A DNA stretch of 11,225 nt from QWPN01 sp044238145 (GCA_044238145.1 JBIIDT010000092.1:1-11225), one strand, 5' to 3'. Positions 1 to 7,424 are shown, counted from the first letter of the stretch. The notes: generated by a model not told the origin, from the letters alone. Numbers and translations are program-made.

Positions 1-37
1 GGCGACCCGCGGCCCGCGGAGGCGGCCGATGGCCTGA
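1..37 (+). CDS. Possible 3' end of an upstream gene (partial)
   Basis: The frame beginning at base 2 is open from the window edge and ends at a TGA at 35-37, encoding a short Arg/Pro-rich tail (ATRGPRRRPMA). It stops 20 bp before the next start codon, which would suit an upstream gene in the same operon. With only 11 codons visible and a GC-rich background, the frame could be open by chance. No function can be assigned. Confidence 0.25.
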   Translation, partial: ATRGPRRRPMA

Positions 38-44
38 GGAACGC

Positions 45-50
45 GGAGGG
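45..50 (+). promoter_or_regulatory. Ribosome binding site of the receptor-like gene
   Basis: GGAGGG lies 7 nt upstream of the ATG at 58. It is the strongest Shine-Dalgarno match in the window and supports that start codon, which also opens directly into a signal peptide. Confidence 0.7.
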
Positions 51-57
51 ATTCGCG

Positions 58-1167
58 ATGCGGGCGGTGTGCCTGGCGGTGCTGGCGGTGATCGGGCTCG
101 GCCTGCCCATGGCGGCCGCATGGGCCGTGGACGAGGCCGTCGCACCGACGCCGTCCGCCCCGAGGGAAAAGCTCCGGGTGGCGGCGATGCCGCTGGCGGC
201 GATCCTCGAGTGGGACGGGCCGCGGCCCACGGGCGTCGCGGTCGACGTGTGGGACAAGATCGCGGGCCAGATCGGCGTGGACACCGAGTTCGTCCGCGTG
301 AATACGATCGCCGAAATGCTCGGCTCGGTCCGCGTTGGGGGCACCGCCGACGTGGCCCTCGGGCCGGTGGCGATCACCGAATCCCGGGAGCGGGTCGTCG
401 ACCTGACCCACGCGATCTCCCATTCCGGCCTGCGGATCGCCGTCCGGCAGCGGGCCGGCACGGGCTTCACCGACGCGCTGGCGTCGTTTCTTTCGTGGCG
501 GGTCTTGCAACTGCTGGCGGCGGTGCTGGCCCTGGCCGTGGCGTCGGGGCACCTGCTCTGGTGGTTCGAGCGCGGAGGCAACCCACGGTCGTTCCCGCCG
601 GACTACCCGCGCGGCGTCTTCGAGGCCATCTGGTGGATCGCCTCCACGATCGTCACCGGCGGCTGCGACGACAAGCACGTCGACAGCCCGCTCGGCCGTG
701 GGCTCGCCTTCGCGTGGATGATCGGCGGCATCGTCCTCCTCGCCTCCTTCACGAGCGTGCTCACCGCCGAGATGACCGTCGAGCGGGTGACGGGTTCCAT
801 CCAGGGGCCCCGAGACATCGCCGGCCGCACCGTGGGGTGCCAGGAGGGTTTCGTGGGGGTCGACTCGGTGCGGGAGCGGGGCGGCACCGCGCAGGAGTTC
901 GCGAACCTCGCCGGGGCCCTCGATGCGCTGGCCCTCGGCATGATCGATGCGGTGGTCGCGGAAAACCACCAACTCATGCACGCGGTCAACCGGCGGCCGC
1001 GGGCCGACATCCGCCTCGTGGGCCCGATCTTCGACTCCTTCGACTACGGGTTCGCCGTGCCCACCGGCAGCCCGCTCCGCAAGCCCATGAACACCGCGAT
1101 CCTGCAGATGCGGGAGGACGGCGTGCTCGACCGGATCCTCGCGCAGTGGCTGGGCCACCACGACTGA
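58..1167 (+). CDS. Ionotropic glutamate receptor-like channel / family 3 solute-binding protein
   Basis: The 369-residue protein has the bacterial GluR0-type layout. It has a signal peptide (about residues 1-23, ending AWA) and a first lobe of an SBP_bac_3/Lig_chan ligand-binding domain (about 37-135). A membrane segment (about 148-170), a re-entrant pore loop (about 190-207) and a second membrane segment (about 212-236) follow, then the second ligand-binding lobe (about 240-369). The first lobe carries the ITxSRE motif (T107, R110), the usual contact for an amino-acid carboxylate. The second lobe has IDAVVAE with E302 where the acidic amino-group ligand is expected. These features suggest an amino-acid-gated ion channel in the cytoplasmic membrane with its sensor in the periplasm. 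The pore filter is odd: T200-G-G-C-D-D205 replaces TVGYGD, so potassium selectivity is doubtful. It could instead be a membrane-anchored binding protein that no longer conducts. The start is fixed by the GGAGGG site. Confidence 0.78.
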   Translation: MRAVCLAVLAVIGLGLPMAAAWAVDEAVAPTPSAPREKLRVAAMPLAAILEWDGPRPTGVAVDVWDKIAGQIGVDTEFVRVNTIAEMLGSVRVGGTADVALGPVAITESRERVVDLTHAISHSGLRIAVRQRAGTGFTDALASFLSWRVLQLLAAVLALAVASGHLLWWFERGGNPRSFPPDYPRGVFEAIWWIASTIVTGGCDDKHVDSPLGRGLAFAWMIGGIVLLASFTSVLTAEMTVERVTGSIQGPRDIAGRTVGCQEGFVGVDSVRERGGTAQEFANLAGALDALALGMIDAVVAENHQLMHAVNRRPRADIRLVGPIFDSFDYGFAVPTGSPLRKPMNTAILQMREDGVLDRILAQWLGHHD

Positions 1168-1191
1168 CGCGGCCGGGCCGAGCCGGCTTGC

Positions 1192-1220
1192 TTGGAAAGC
1201 CCGGAAAAAGCCGGTATCGT
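1192..1220 (+). promoter_or_regulatory. Candidate sigma70-type promoter upstream of the aminotransferase gene
   Basis: TTGGAA (1192-1197) and TATCGT (1215-1220) are separated by exactly 17 bp and match the -35 and -10 consensus at four of six positions each. They sit in the 107-bp gap after the receptor-like gene, about 55 bp before the aminotransferase start. A short GC hairpin (GCCGG 1172-1176 with CCGGC 1183-1187) just upstream could weakly end the previous transcript. Such matches arise by chance, so this is suggestive only. Confidence 0.35.
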
Positions 1221-1274
1221 GTCGGCGATTTCCGAGTTCGCCTGCCGTCCCGCCCTCACCCCTACCCAGCACCC

Positions 1275-2522
1275 ATGGCCACCTCTTCGCCCGCCGCCGA
1301 CCCTTGGTTCCAGGATCGCTTCGCCCAGCGGATCGGCGGGGCGGGCTACGGCAAGGGCACGGAGATCTACAAGTTCGAGCTCATCAAGCGGGCCAAGCGG
1401 CAGGCGCTCGCCGACCATCCCGAGCGGCGGATGCTCGACTTTGGAATCGGCGAGAACGACGAGATGGCGCCGGAGAGCGTGCGGTCCGTGATGCGGCGGG
1501 AGATCGACCGGCCGGAGAACCGCGGCTACGCCGACAACGGCATCGCCGCCTACAAGGAGGCAGCCGCGGCCTTCATGGCCCGGGAGTTCGGCGTGACGCT
1601 CGACCCCGTGAAGGAGGTCAACCACTGCATCGGCTCGAAGACGGCCTACGCCATGCTGCCGGCGGCGTTCATCGATCCCGGTGACGTGACGCTCATGACC
1701 GTGCCGGGCTATCCGGTCGCCGGCACGGCCACCCGCTGGTACGGCGGCACCGTCCACCGACTGCCGCTGGTGCCCGAGAACGACTTCTTTCCGGATCTCG
1801 ACGGCATTCCGGCCGACGTCCTCGCCCGTACGAAGATGCTCGTCCTCTGCTATCCCAACAGCCCCACCGGCAAGACGGCCACCCGGGAGTTCTACGCCCG
1901 CGTCGTGGAGTGGGCGCTGCGGCACCGCGTCATCGTGGTGCAGGACGCCGCCCACATCATGCTCTCCTACGACGACGAGCCGCTGTCGTTCCTCTCCGTG
2001 GACGGGGCGAAGGAGGTGGGCGTCGAGGTCCACTCGATGTCGAAGGGCTTCCACATGATCGGCTGGCGTCTGGGCTGGGTGTGCGGCCACGAGCGGATCG
2101 TGCGGGCGTTCGCCGACGTCAAGGACAACTGCGACTCGGGACAGTTCATGGCGATCCAGAAGGCCGGAGCCGCGGCCCTGGCCGACCCCGAGATTCCACG
2201 CCGGGTGCGGGAGAAGTACCGCCGCCGGCTGGAGAAGCTCGTCGGTGTGCTGCGGGCCGTGGGCTTCGACTGCGAGATGCCCGGCGGCACCTACTTCCTC
2301 TACACGCGGTCGCCCAAGGGGGCCGGAGACCGGGCCTTCGCCACCGCCCAGGAAGCCAGCCAGTTCCTCATCCACGACCTCTCGATCTCGACCGTGCCGT
2401 GGGACGACTGCGGCGCCTTCCTGCGGTTCTCCGCCACCTACGAGGCGGAGGACGAGGCGGCGGAGGACGACCTCATGGCCGAGACCCATGCCCGCCTGAC
2501 GCGGGCCCGCCTGAAGTTCTGA
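1275..2522 (+). CDS. dapL: LL-diaminopimelate aminotransferase-like PLP enzyme (DapL type)
   Basis: The 415-residue protein is a fold-type I, class I/II aminotransferase of normal DapL length. DapL converts tetrahydrodipicolinate to LL-diaminopimelate in one step, using glutamate, for lysine and peptidoglycan synthesis. Visible landmarks are YPNSPTG (N195), the cofactor-ring acid D224, the SMSK motif with Schiff-base lysine K257, the phosphate-contacting R265 eight residues on, and FLRFS with carboxylate-binding R384. The spacing of D224, K257 and R265 fits the DapL/AspC fold. Where these enzymes usually have Tyr three residues after the Asp, this one has His (H227). The frame is open far upstream, but family-like sequence begins about 12 residues after ATG 1275. 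No clear Shine-Dalgarno precedes that ATG, so the start is chosen on homology. The gene is probably co-transcribed with the lipoprotein 20 bp downstream. The substrate is inferred; another amino acid is possible. Confidence 0.75.
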   Translation: MATSSPAADPWFQDRFAQRIGGAGYGKGTEIYKFELIKRAKRQALADHPERRMLDFGIGENDEMAPESVRSVMRREIDRPENRGYADNGIAAYKEAAAAFMAREFGVTLDPVKEVNHCIGSKTAYAMLPAAFIDPGDVTLMTVPGYPVAGTATRWYGGTVHRLPLVPENDFFPDLDGIPADVLARTKMLVLCYPNSPTGKTATREFYARVVEWALRHRVIVVQDAAHIMLSYDDEPLSFLSVDGAKEVGVEVHSMSKGFHMIGWRLGWVCGHERIVRAFADVKDNCDSGQFMAIQKAGAAALADPEIPRRVREKYRRRLEKLVGVLRAVGFDCEMPGGTYFLYTRSPKGAGDRAFATAQEASQFLIHDLSISTVPWDDCGAFLRFSATYEAEDEAAEDDLMAETHARLTRARLKF

Positions 2523-2542
2523 TCACGCCCCGGAGTACCCGC

Positions 2543-3505
2543 ATGCTTCGCCTCCTCGCCTCGTCCCGTCCGCTCGCCTGCGGCCTCGTCGCCCTGGCCG
2601 TGCTCCTGACCGGCATCGGCTGCGGCTCCAAGAAGAAGACCAAGAAGACGATGTCGGTCGGTGAGCGGGAGAAGCTGGCCGAGAAGGCGCCGTCGCCCGA
2701 GGCCCGGGCCCGCGAGTACCTGGAGGTGGTGCGGCTGAAGATCAAGTCGGGCGACGAAAAGGGGGCTGCCGAGACGCTCACCAGGGCGCGAAACGAACTG
2801 CCCGAGGGGGCGTCGCCGGCGGCCTGGGGTCCGCGGTTCGTGGAGATCGCCGAGCTCTACGTGCAGATCGACAAGCGGGCGGAGGCCCGCAAGACGCTCG
2901 GTCAGGCGGTCGACATGGCGAAACAGATCGACGACCCGATCAGCAAGATCCGCCTGCTCGCCGACGCCGGCGGCTTGTACGGCGCCAAGACGGGCGGGCT
3001 GAACGAGGCGAAGGCGGCCCGCGAGCAGTTTGAGGCGGCGGTCGAGCTCGCCGGCGGCGTCGAGGATCGCTTCAAGGCCCAGGGTCTCGCCGCCATCGCG
3101 ATGGGCTACGCCCAGGCGGGACTCGCCAAGGATGCCGGCAAGGTCGTCGAGGAGCTCGAGACGAGCGCCAAGGCGCTCACCGATCCCCGGCCCCAGGCCG
3201 AGGCCCTCGCCGCCGCGGCCAGCGTCCGGGCCCAGACCGGAGACAAGGAGGCGGCCCTCGGGCTGTTGAAGGGGGCGGCCGAGGCCGCGAAGTCGATCGC
3301 CGAGAAGGGCATCGCGGCGGAGAACCGCACCTACGCCCTGCTGGCGGTCGCCAATGCCTATGCCAACGCCGGCGACACGAAGGCGGCCGCGACCCTGCTC
3401 AAGCTGGCGGAGAAGTCGGCCATGCAGGTGCCCGACCCCGAGGCGCAGAAGAACGCCGTGGAAAAGGTCCGCCAGGCGCAGTCCGCGGTCGAGCGGAAGA
3501 AGTAG
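2543..3505 (+). CDS. TPR-like repeat lipoprotein
   Basis: The 320-residue protein starts at the ATG after a GGAG (2532-2535), with 7-nt spacing. It has a lipoprotein signal: arginines at 3 and 9, a hydrophobic core (about 11-25) and a lipobox-like LTGIGC with C27 as the lipidation site. Gly at -3 makes the lipobox slightly atypical. A very basic linker (KKKTKK) follows, and the rest is Ala/Lys/Glu-rich helix pairs with TPR character, for example ELYVQIDKRAEARKTLGQAV and an AYANAGDTKAAATLLKLA segment near the C-terminus. No catalytic motif is visible. It probably acts as a membrane-anchored protein-interaction scaffold on the outer face of a membrane. It begins 20 bp after the aminotransferase stop, so it is likely in the same operon, but no functional link is evident. 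The family is not recognised beyond the repeat type. Confidence 0.75.
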   Translation: MLRLLASSRPLACGLVALAVLLTGIGCGSKKKTKKTMSVGEREKLAEKAPSPEARAREYLEVVRLKIKSGDEKGAAETLTRARNELPEGASPAAWGPRFVEIAELYVQIDKRAEARKTLGQAVDMAKQIDDPISKIRLLADAGGLYGAKTGGLNEAKAAREQFEAAVELAGGVEDRFKAQGLAAIAMGYAQAGLAKDAGKVVEELETSAKALTDPRPQAEALAAAASVRAQTGDKEAALGLLKGAAEAAKSIAEKGIAAENRTYALLAVANAYANAGDTKAAATLLKLAEKSAMQVPDPEAQKNAVEKVRQAQSAVERKK

Positions 3506-3706
3506 TCGCGTCCTGGGTGGGGAGGGGTTGCCCGTGCCCTCTCGCCGGACGCTCACTGCGGCCCTCCAGGCCTCCGTTCACTGCGTGTCCGCTGCGCTTC
3601 GGCATCCCTGCCTGCGCTTGCTCCCACAGCCCGCTCGAGGGCACGGGCAACCCCTCTTGGGGTAGCGAATAGAAACGTGAAGGCGCCAGACGGGCGAGGC
3701 TGCGCC
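3506..3706. other. Intergenic region between convergent genes
   Basis: These 201 bp separate the lipoprotein stop from the photolyase stop on the opposite strand. Most of the gap is the inverted-repeat element at 3522-3656. No T-tract follows a strong hairpin on either strand, so a classical intrinsic terminator is not evident. A 5-bp hairpin with a TCTT loop (ACCCC 3650-3654 with GGGGT 3659-3663) overlaps the right arm of the element and might compete with its long-range pairing. Confidence 0.6.
3522..3656. repeat. 135-bp element bounded by a perfect 20-bp inverted repeat
   Basis: The left arm (3522-3541, GAGGGGTTGCCC...) and right arm (3637-3656, ...GGGCAACCCCTC) are exact reverse complements over 20 bp and enclose 95 bp. 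The interior has its own short repeats: TCACTGCG at 3553-3560 and 3578-3585, and CTGCGCTT at 3592-3599 and 3612-3619. It also has a 7-pair stem, with one G-T pair, between CGGACGC (3546-3552) and GTGTCCG (3585-3591). No coding capacity was recognised and no clear target-site duplication flanks the arms. It may be a miniature transposable element, a REP/BIME-like dispersed repeat, or a large structured 3' end shared by the two convergent transcripts. Which one it is cannot be decided from one copy. Confidence 0.75.
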
Positions 3707-5155
3707 TCACGCCTTTCCCTTGCTCACGGCCTTCAGGGCCTCGAGGGCGCGCTTGCGGGCTTCCGCATGGTCGACGAGCGGCACGGGATAGTCGCGGCCG
3801 AGCGTGACGCCGGCCTTGGCGAGGTCGGACGCGTCGGCCTCCGCGGGCTCGTGGATGTCGTCGGCCGGCAGTTTCGCCAGCTCGGGCACCCAGGTGCGGA
3901 CGTAGGTGCCCTCGGGGTCGAACTTCTCCCCTTGGCTCGTCGGATTGAAGACCCGGAAGTACGGGGCGGCGTCGGCGCCGCAGCCGGCCGCCCACTGCCA
4001 GCCGAGCGTGTTGGCGGCCAGGTCGGCGTCGACGAGCGTGTCCCAGAACCACCGGGCACCCTCGAGCCACGTGATCCGCAGGTCCTTGACGAGGAAGCTC
4101 GCCACGATCATCCGCACGCGGTTGTGCATCCAGCCGGTGGCCCAGAGCTGCCGCATCCCGGCATCCACGATCGGGAACCCGGTCCGCCCCCGCTGCCAGG
4201 CCCGCAGGCCGACGGGGTCCTTCGCCCACGGGAACCGCGCGTAGTCGGCCCGCAGCGGTGCGTCGGAGGTGTGCGGAAAGTGGTAGAGCAGGTGGCCGGC
4301 GAACTCCCGCCAGCCGAGCTCGCGGAGGTAGACCTCGGGGCTGCCGGCGAGTTTCGCCGCCGGCTTCCCGCCCGCGGCGTCGCGGACCGCATGCCACGCG
4401 CGGCGCGGCGAGAGCTCGCCGAAGTGCAGGTGCGGCGAGAGGCAGCTCGTGCCCGCGTGGTCGGGGCGGTCGCGTTCGGTGCCGTAGTGACTCAGGGCCC
4501 GATCGAGGAAGGCGTCGAGCCGCTTCCGTGCCCCGGCCTCGCCGGGCGACCAGGTCTTCGCCATCGTGCCGGCCCAGGGAATCTTCGGCAGAAGGTCGAG
4601 ATCGTCGATCGCCAGGCTCGCCGCCGGCTTGCCGACGGGAACGAGTTTCTTTGGCGCGGCCACCGGCTCCGCCGGCTCGTCCCGCGCGAGCAGGGCCCGC
4701 CAGAACGGCGTGAACACCTGGTAGGGCCGGCCCTCCTTCGTGGCCACATGGGCCGGCTCGTGGAGGAGCCCGCCATTGAAGCTCTCCACCGCCAGTCCGT
4801 CGGCGGCGAGGGCCTTCTTGATCGCCGTGTCGCGCTTCACCACCGCCGGCTCGTAGCGGCGGTTCCACGTGACGTGGGTGGCGCCGACCTCGCCGGCGAG
4901 TTTCCGCAGGGTCGCGAGCGAGCCGCCGCGGCGGACGACGAGCGGGCTTCCCGCCTTGGCGAGCGCGGCCGCGAGCTTCTCGAGCGACTGGTGGAGCCAC
5001 CACCGCGAGGCTGCGCCCGGCTCCCAGGGCGCTTCCTCGTCCGGCGCCCAGATGAAGGCCGGCACGACCGCGCCCCGGGCGGCGGCCGCCGCCAGCGCGG
5101 GGTTGTCGTCGAGCCGGAGGTCGTGGCGAAACCAGACGATCGTGGTCGCTGCCAT
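3707..5155 (-). CDS. phrB: Class I deoxyribodipyrimidine photolyase
   Basis: The 482-residue protein uses FAD and blue light to split cyclobutane pyrimidine dimers. The N-terminal alpha/beta antenna domain begins VWFRHDLRLDDNPAL (about 7-21). The FAD-binding half carries TSCLSPHLHFGELSP (236-250), WQRGRTGFPIVDAGMRQL (320-337), GWMHNRVRM (341-349) and YFRVFNPTSQGEKFD (399-413). By alignment to E. coli photolyase with a constant +4 offset, the Trp electron-transfer triad is W310, W363 and W386. The Asn near flavin N5 is N382. All are conserved, arguing for an active photolyase rather than a cryptochrome. The antenna pigment cannot be told from sequence. The start lies 6 nt after the stop of the Gfo/Idh/MocA gene, with GAGG overlapping that stop region, so translation is probably coupled. 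Photolyase is normally light- or stress-linked, and its metabolic partner here is unexplained. Confidence 0.93.
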   Translation of the reverse strand: MAATTIVWFRHDLRLDDNPALAAAAARGAVVPAFIWAPDEEAPWEPGAASRWWLHQSLEKLAAALAKAGSPLVVRRGGSLATLRKLAGEVGATHVTWNRRYEPAVVKRDTAIKKALAADGLAVESFNGGLLHEPAHVATKEGRPYQVFTPFWRALLARDEPAEPVAAPKKLVPVGKPAASLAIDDLDLLPKIPWAGTMAKTWSPGEAGARKRLDAFLDRALSHYGTERDRPDHAGTSCLSPHLHFGELSPRRAWHAVRDAAGGKPAAKLAGSPEVYLRELGWREFAGHLLYHFPHTSDAPLRADYARFPWAKDPVGLRAWQRGRTGFPIVDAGMRQLWATGWMHNRVRMIVASFLVKDLRITWLEGARWFWDTLVDADLAANTLGWQWAAGCGADAAPYFRVFNPTSQGEKFDPEGTYVRTWVPELAKLPADDIHEPAEADASDLAKAGVTLGRDYPVPLVDHAEARKRALEALKAVSKGKA

Positions 5156-5161
5156 GGGGCC

Positions 5162-6523
5162 TCAGCCCATCTCGATCTCGTAGCCCTTGCGGTAGGGCCG
5201 GGCGAGCATGGCGTTGGCCTGTTCGTCTCCCACGATCTGCTCCGCCGCGTCGTCCCATTTCAGGCCGCGGCCGAGCCGGGCGCTGATGCCGGCCAGGTGG
5301 CAGATATTGAGCATCTTCATGTGGGAGTGGACGTCCGAGATCGGCGGCCGGCGGTTGATCGTGCAGAGCAGGAAGTTCGCCCAGTGGGCCGACCGTTCGT
5401 TCTCCAACAGCGGCAGGTTGCTGGCGTAGACCTTGGTCAGCGCGTCCTCCGGTAGCGGGTTGTCGGCGAGGTCCTCCACCGGCTTGCCGGACAGCTTGCC
5501 GCGGCTGACGAAGATCCGGCCCTTGTCCCCCTCGATGAGCACGCCGTTGTCCTCGTCGTGGCGGATCACCATCTGGGTGCCCCCCGGAAAATCGACCGTG
5601 AAGTGGAACTCGGTAGCCGTGTTGTAGCGGTCCTTCTCGACGGGCATCCCGTCCTTGAAGGCGACCGGATGCTTCGCCGTGCCGCCGATCGAGAGCGGGC
5701 CGGCCGTCTGCCCGTTGAGGGCCAGGGCCCAGGTGGCGATGTCGACGTGGTGGGCGCCCCAGTCGGTGAGCTTGCCGCCGGAGTATTCGTACCACCAGCG
5801 GAACTCGTAGTGGCAGTTGGTCTTGGCCTGGTTGCCCTCCTTCATGAAGCGGTACTCGACGGCCGGGGCGGGCCCGAGCCAGCGGTCCCAATCGAGGCCC
5901 GCCGGCGGCGGGACGGCCGGGATCGCGGGGCTCGTCGGCGGGGCGCCGATCCGGGCCTCGACGCGGGAGATCTTCCCCAGCCGCCCCTCGGCCACCAGGG
6001 CCAGCGCCTTCACGAAAAGATGGAACGTGCTTCGCTGCTGGGTGCCGACCTGCACGATCCGGCCGGTCTCCTTCTGCACGCGACGGATGATCTTGCCCTC
6101 GTCGATCGTGAGCGTCAGCGGCTTCTCGCAGTACACGTCCTTGCCGGCGAGCATCGCCTCGACGACGGGCTTGGTGTGCCAGTGGTCGGGCGTGGCGACG
6201 TGGATCACGTCCACGTCCTTCCGCTCCAGCACCTTGCGGTAGTCGTCGAACACCGCCGCCTTGCCGCCGGCGAACTTCTGGTTCACCTCGTCGCGGCGGC
6301 CGGAATCGACGTCGGCGATGGCGACGACGTCGATCCACTTCTTCGCGGCGTTGAGGTTGGCTTGGGAGATGCTGCCGGCGCCGACGAGGCCCAGGGCGAT
6401 GCGGTCGGAGGGCGAGCGGGTCTCGGCGGCAAGCGTCCGCGGCTGCCAGGCGAAGTACGGCACGGCGACGGCGGCGGCGCTGCCGGCGAGGAACGTGCGA
6501 CGGGAGGCGGTGAGGCGGGGCAT
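5162..6523 (-). CDS. Tat-exported Gfo/Idh/MocA-family oxidoreductase
   Basis: The 453-residue protein opens with a twin-arginine signal (SRRTFLAGS, residues 7-15, hydrophobic stretch to about 25, possible cleavage near LAA 31-33), implying folded export with its bound cofactor. The Rossmann domain has GLVGAGSIS (45-53). The family's EKP motif is at 133-135, with catalytic-type K134. The second domain carries DWGAHHVD (254-261), whose D, H and D spacing matches the family pattern. The C-terminal part (GLKWDDAAEQIVGDEQANA) is the form common in planctomycetes. Members use NAD(P) to oxidise or reduce sugars and sugar derivatives; the substrate here is unknown. GGAG lies 9 nt before the ATG. The gene begins 43 bp after the sulfotransferase stop and is followed 6 bp later by photolyase, so all three are likely co-transcribed. 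A role in modifying or degrading (sulfated) sugars is inferred from neighbours only. Confidence 0.9.
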   Translation of the reverse strand: MPRLTASRRTFLAGSAAAVAVPYFAWQPRTLAAETRSPSDRIALGLVGAGSISQANLNAAKKWIDVVAIADVDSGRRDEVNQKFAGGKAAVFDDYRKVLERKDVDVIHVATPDHWHTKPVVEAMLAGKDVYCEKPLTLTIDEGKIIRRVQKETGRIVQVGTQQRSTFHLFVKALALVAEGRLGKISRVEARIGAPPTSPAIPAVPPPAGLDWDRWLGPAPAVEYRFMKEGNQAKTNCHYEFRWWYEYSGGKLTDWGAHHVDIATWALALNGQTAGPLSIGGTAKHPVAFKDGMPVEKDRYNTATEFHFTVDFPGGTQMVIRHDEDNGVLIEGDKGRIFVSRGKLSGKPVEDLADNPLPEDALTKVYASNLPLLENERSAHWANFLLCTINRRPPISDVHSHMKMLNICHLAGISARLGRGLKWDDAAEQIVGDEQANAMLARPYRKGYEIEMG

Positions 6524-6566
6524 GCGGATCGGCTCCGTGACAGGGGGTTAAAAGGGGATCGAGAGT

Positions 6567-7424
6567 CTACCGTGGCGCACTGGCCCGAGACCATTCAGCG
6601 AGGGCCACGCGGAGCGCATTTTCCATGCCCCCGGCCTCGTCGCCCAGCGGCGGCAGCGGGGAGTCGGAGCCCGCCAGCGACCGCAACTCCAGGTACAACT
6701 CGTGGGCCAGCGGGTCGAGTTGCCGCACGAGCCACGGCCGCCAGGAGGCGTGGTCGCTGTGGAAGAGCCGAGGCTCGCACTCGGCGCTGGGAACGCTCAA
6801 TGGCAGGTCGAGCCGCCGGCGGACGGCGGCGGCAACGCCGGCCTGGTCCGCGACCACCTGGGACGCTTCCACGACCAGGCACCGGTCGGCGGCCCGCCGG
6901 GCGAAACGGAGAATCCGCTCGTTGTAGTGCCTCCACACCCGGAGCGCGAGACGGGGCTCGGCGAGGAACTCCGCGTTGCCGCGACGGAACAGCGAATCGA
7001 GGACTTCCCAGGGGCGGCGAAACACGAACAGGAAGCGGGCCTCGGGCAGGATCCGCTCCCAGAAGTCGAGAAACAGCACCGTCCGCGGCTCCTTCCAGCC
7101 CCACAGCCGCTGCTTGTTCCGCCTGGCGGCGACGATGTCGTGGGCTTCGGCGCGCATGAGCGCGGGCACCTCGGGCTCCCCGTCGGCGATGAAGCCGTCG
7201 GCCGACACGCCGTTGGCTGCCAGGGCCCGCTGGTGGAAGAGGAGCAGATCGACGTCTTCGAAGTGGCCGCGGGGATTGGCCGCGTCGGCCCCCAACAGCC
7301 GGTCTCCCATGTCGACGCCGGCGCTGGCCAGGATGGACGCCGTCAGCGACGTCGCCGAGCGGTGCATGCCGGTGACCACGAGGGCCGGCGACAGGCTGGC
7401 GGTCCGGGGCGGCGAGGTTTCCAT
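6567..7424 (-). CDS. PAPS-dependent sulfotransferase family protein
   Basis: The 285-residue protein fits the bacterial Sulfotransfer_3-type family. The 5'-phosphosulfate loop is TGMHRSATSLTASIL (18-32). It is followed by NPRGHFEDVDL (50-60), the equivalent of the family's NPkGfwEd segment. WGWKEPRT (108-115) and FVFRRPWEVLDSLFRR (133-148) form the region expected to hold the PAPS 3'-phosphate. It likely transfers sulfate from PAPS to a hydroxyl of a glycan or other acceptor in the cytoplasm. The frame stays open far upstream, but the P-loop position places the start at ATG 7424. No Shine-Dalgarno precedes it. The gene is transcribed divergently from the large glycosyltransferase gene and lies upstream of the Gfo/Idh/MocA gene. 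This context suggests glycan sulfation. Acceptor and sulfation site cannot be read from sequence. Confidence 0.82.
   Translation of the reverse strand: METSPPRTASLSPALVVTGMHRSATSLTASILASAGVDMGDRLLGADAANPRGHFEDVDLLLFHQRALAANGVSADGFIADGEPEVPALMRAEAHDIVAARRNKQRLWGWKEPRTVLFLDFWERILPEARFLFVFRRPWEVLDSLFRRGNAEFLAEPRLALRVWRHYNERILRFARRAADRCLVVEASQVVADQAGVAAAVRRRLDLPLSVPSAECEPRLFHSDHASWRPWLVRQLDPLAHELYLELRSLAGSDSPLPPLGDEAGGMENALRVALAEWSRASAPR

Noticed and set aside
69..1274. Plus-strand open frame running through the receptor gene into the aminotransferase, as if one 817-residue protein
   Set aside because: The part before 1275 is an Arg/Gly/Pro-rich shadow of the receptor gene in another frame; family-like sequence begins only after ATG 1275.
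1044..2489. 481-residue minus-strand open frame opposite the aminotransferase
   Set aside because: Antisense shadow; composition and lack of motifs argue against a gene, and the plus strand holds a clear enzyme.
3522..3656. Intrinsic bidirectional terminator
   Set aside because: The 20-bp arms are 95 bp apart and no T-tract follows on either strand, so a simple Rho-independent terminator is not supported.
3677..5455. 592-residue plus-strand open frame opposite the photolyase and oxidoreductase genes
   Set aside because: Antisense shadow typical of high-GC DNA; no motif, and it crosses two genes and the inter-gene junction.
3399..6338. 979-residue minus-strand open frame
   Set aside because: It is an off-frame shadow of the photolyase and oxidoreductase genes, extremely Arg/Gly/Pro-rich, with no recognisable domain, while the real frames carry full motifs.
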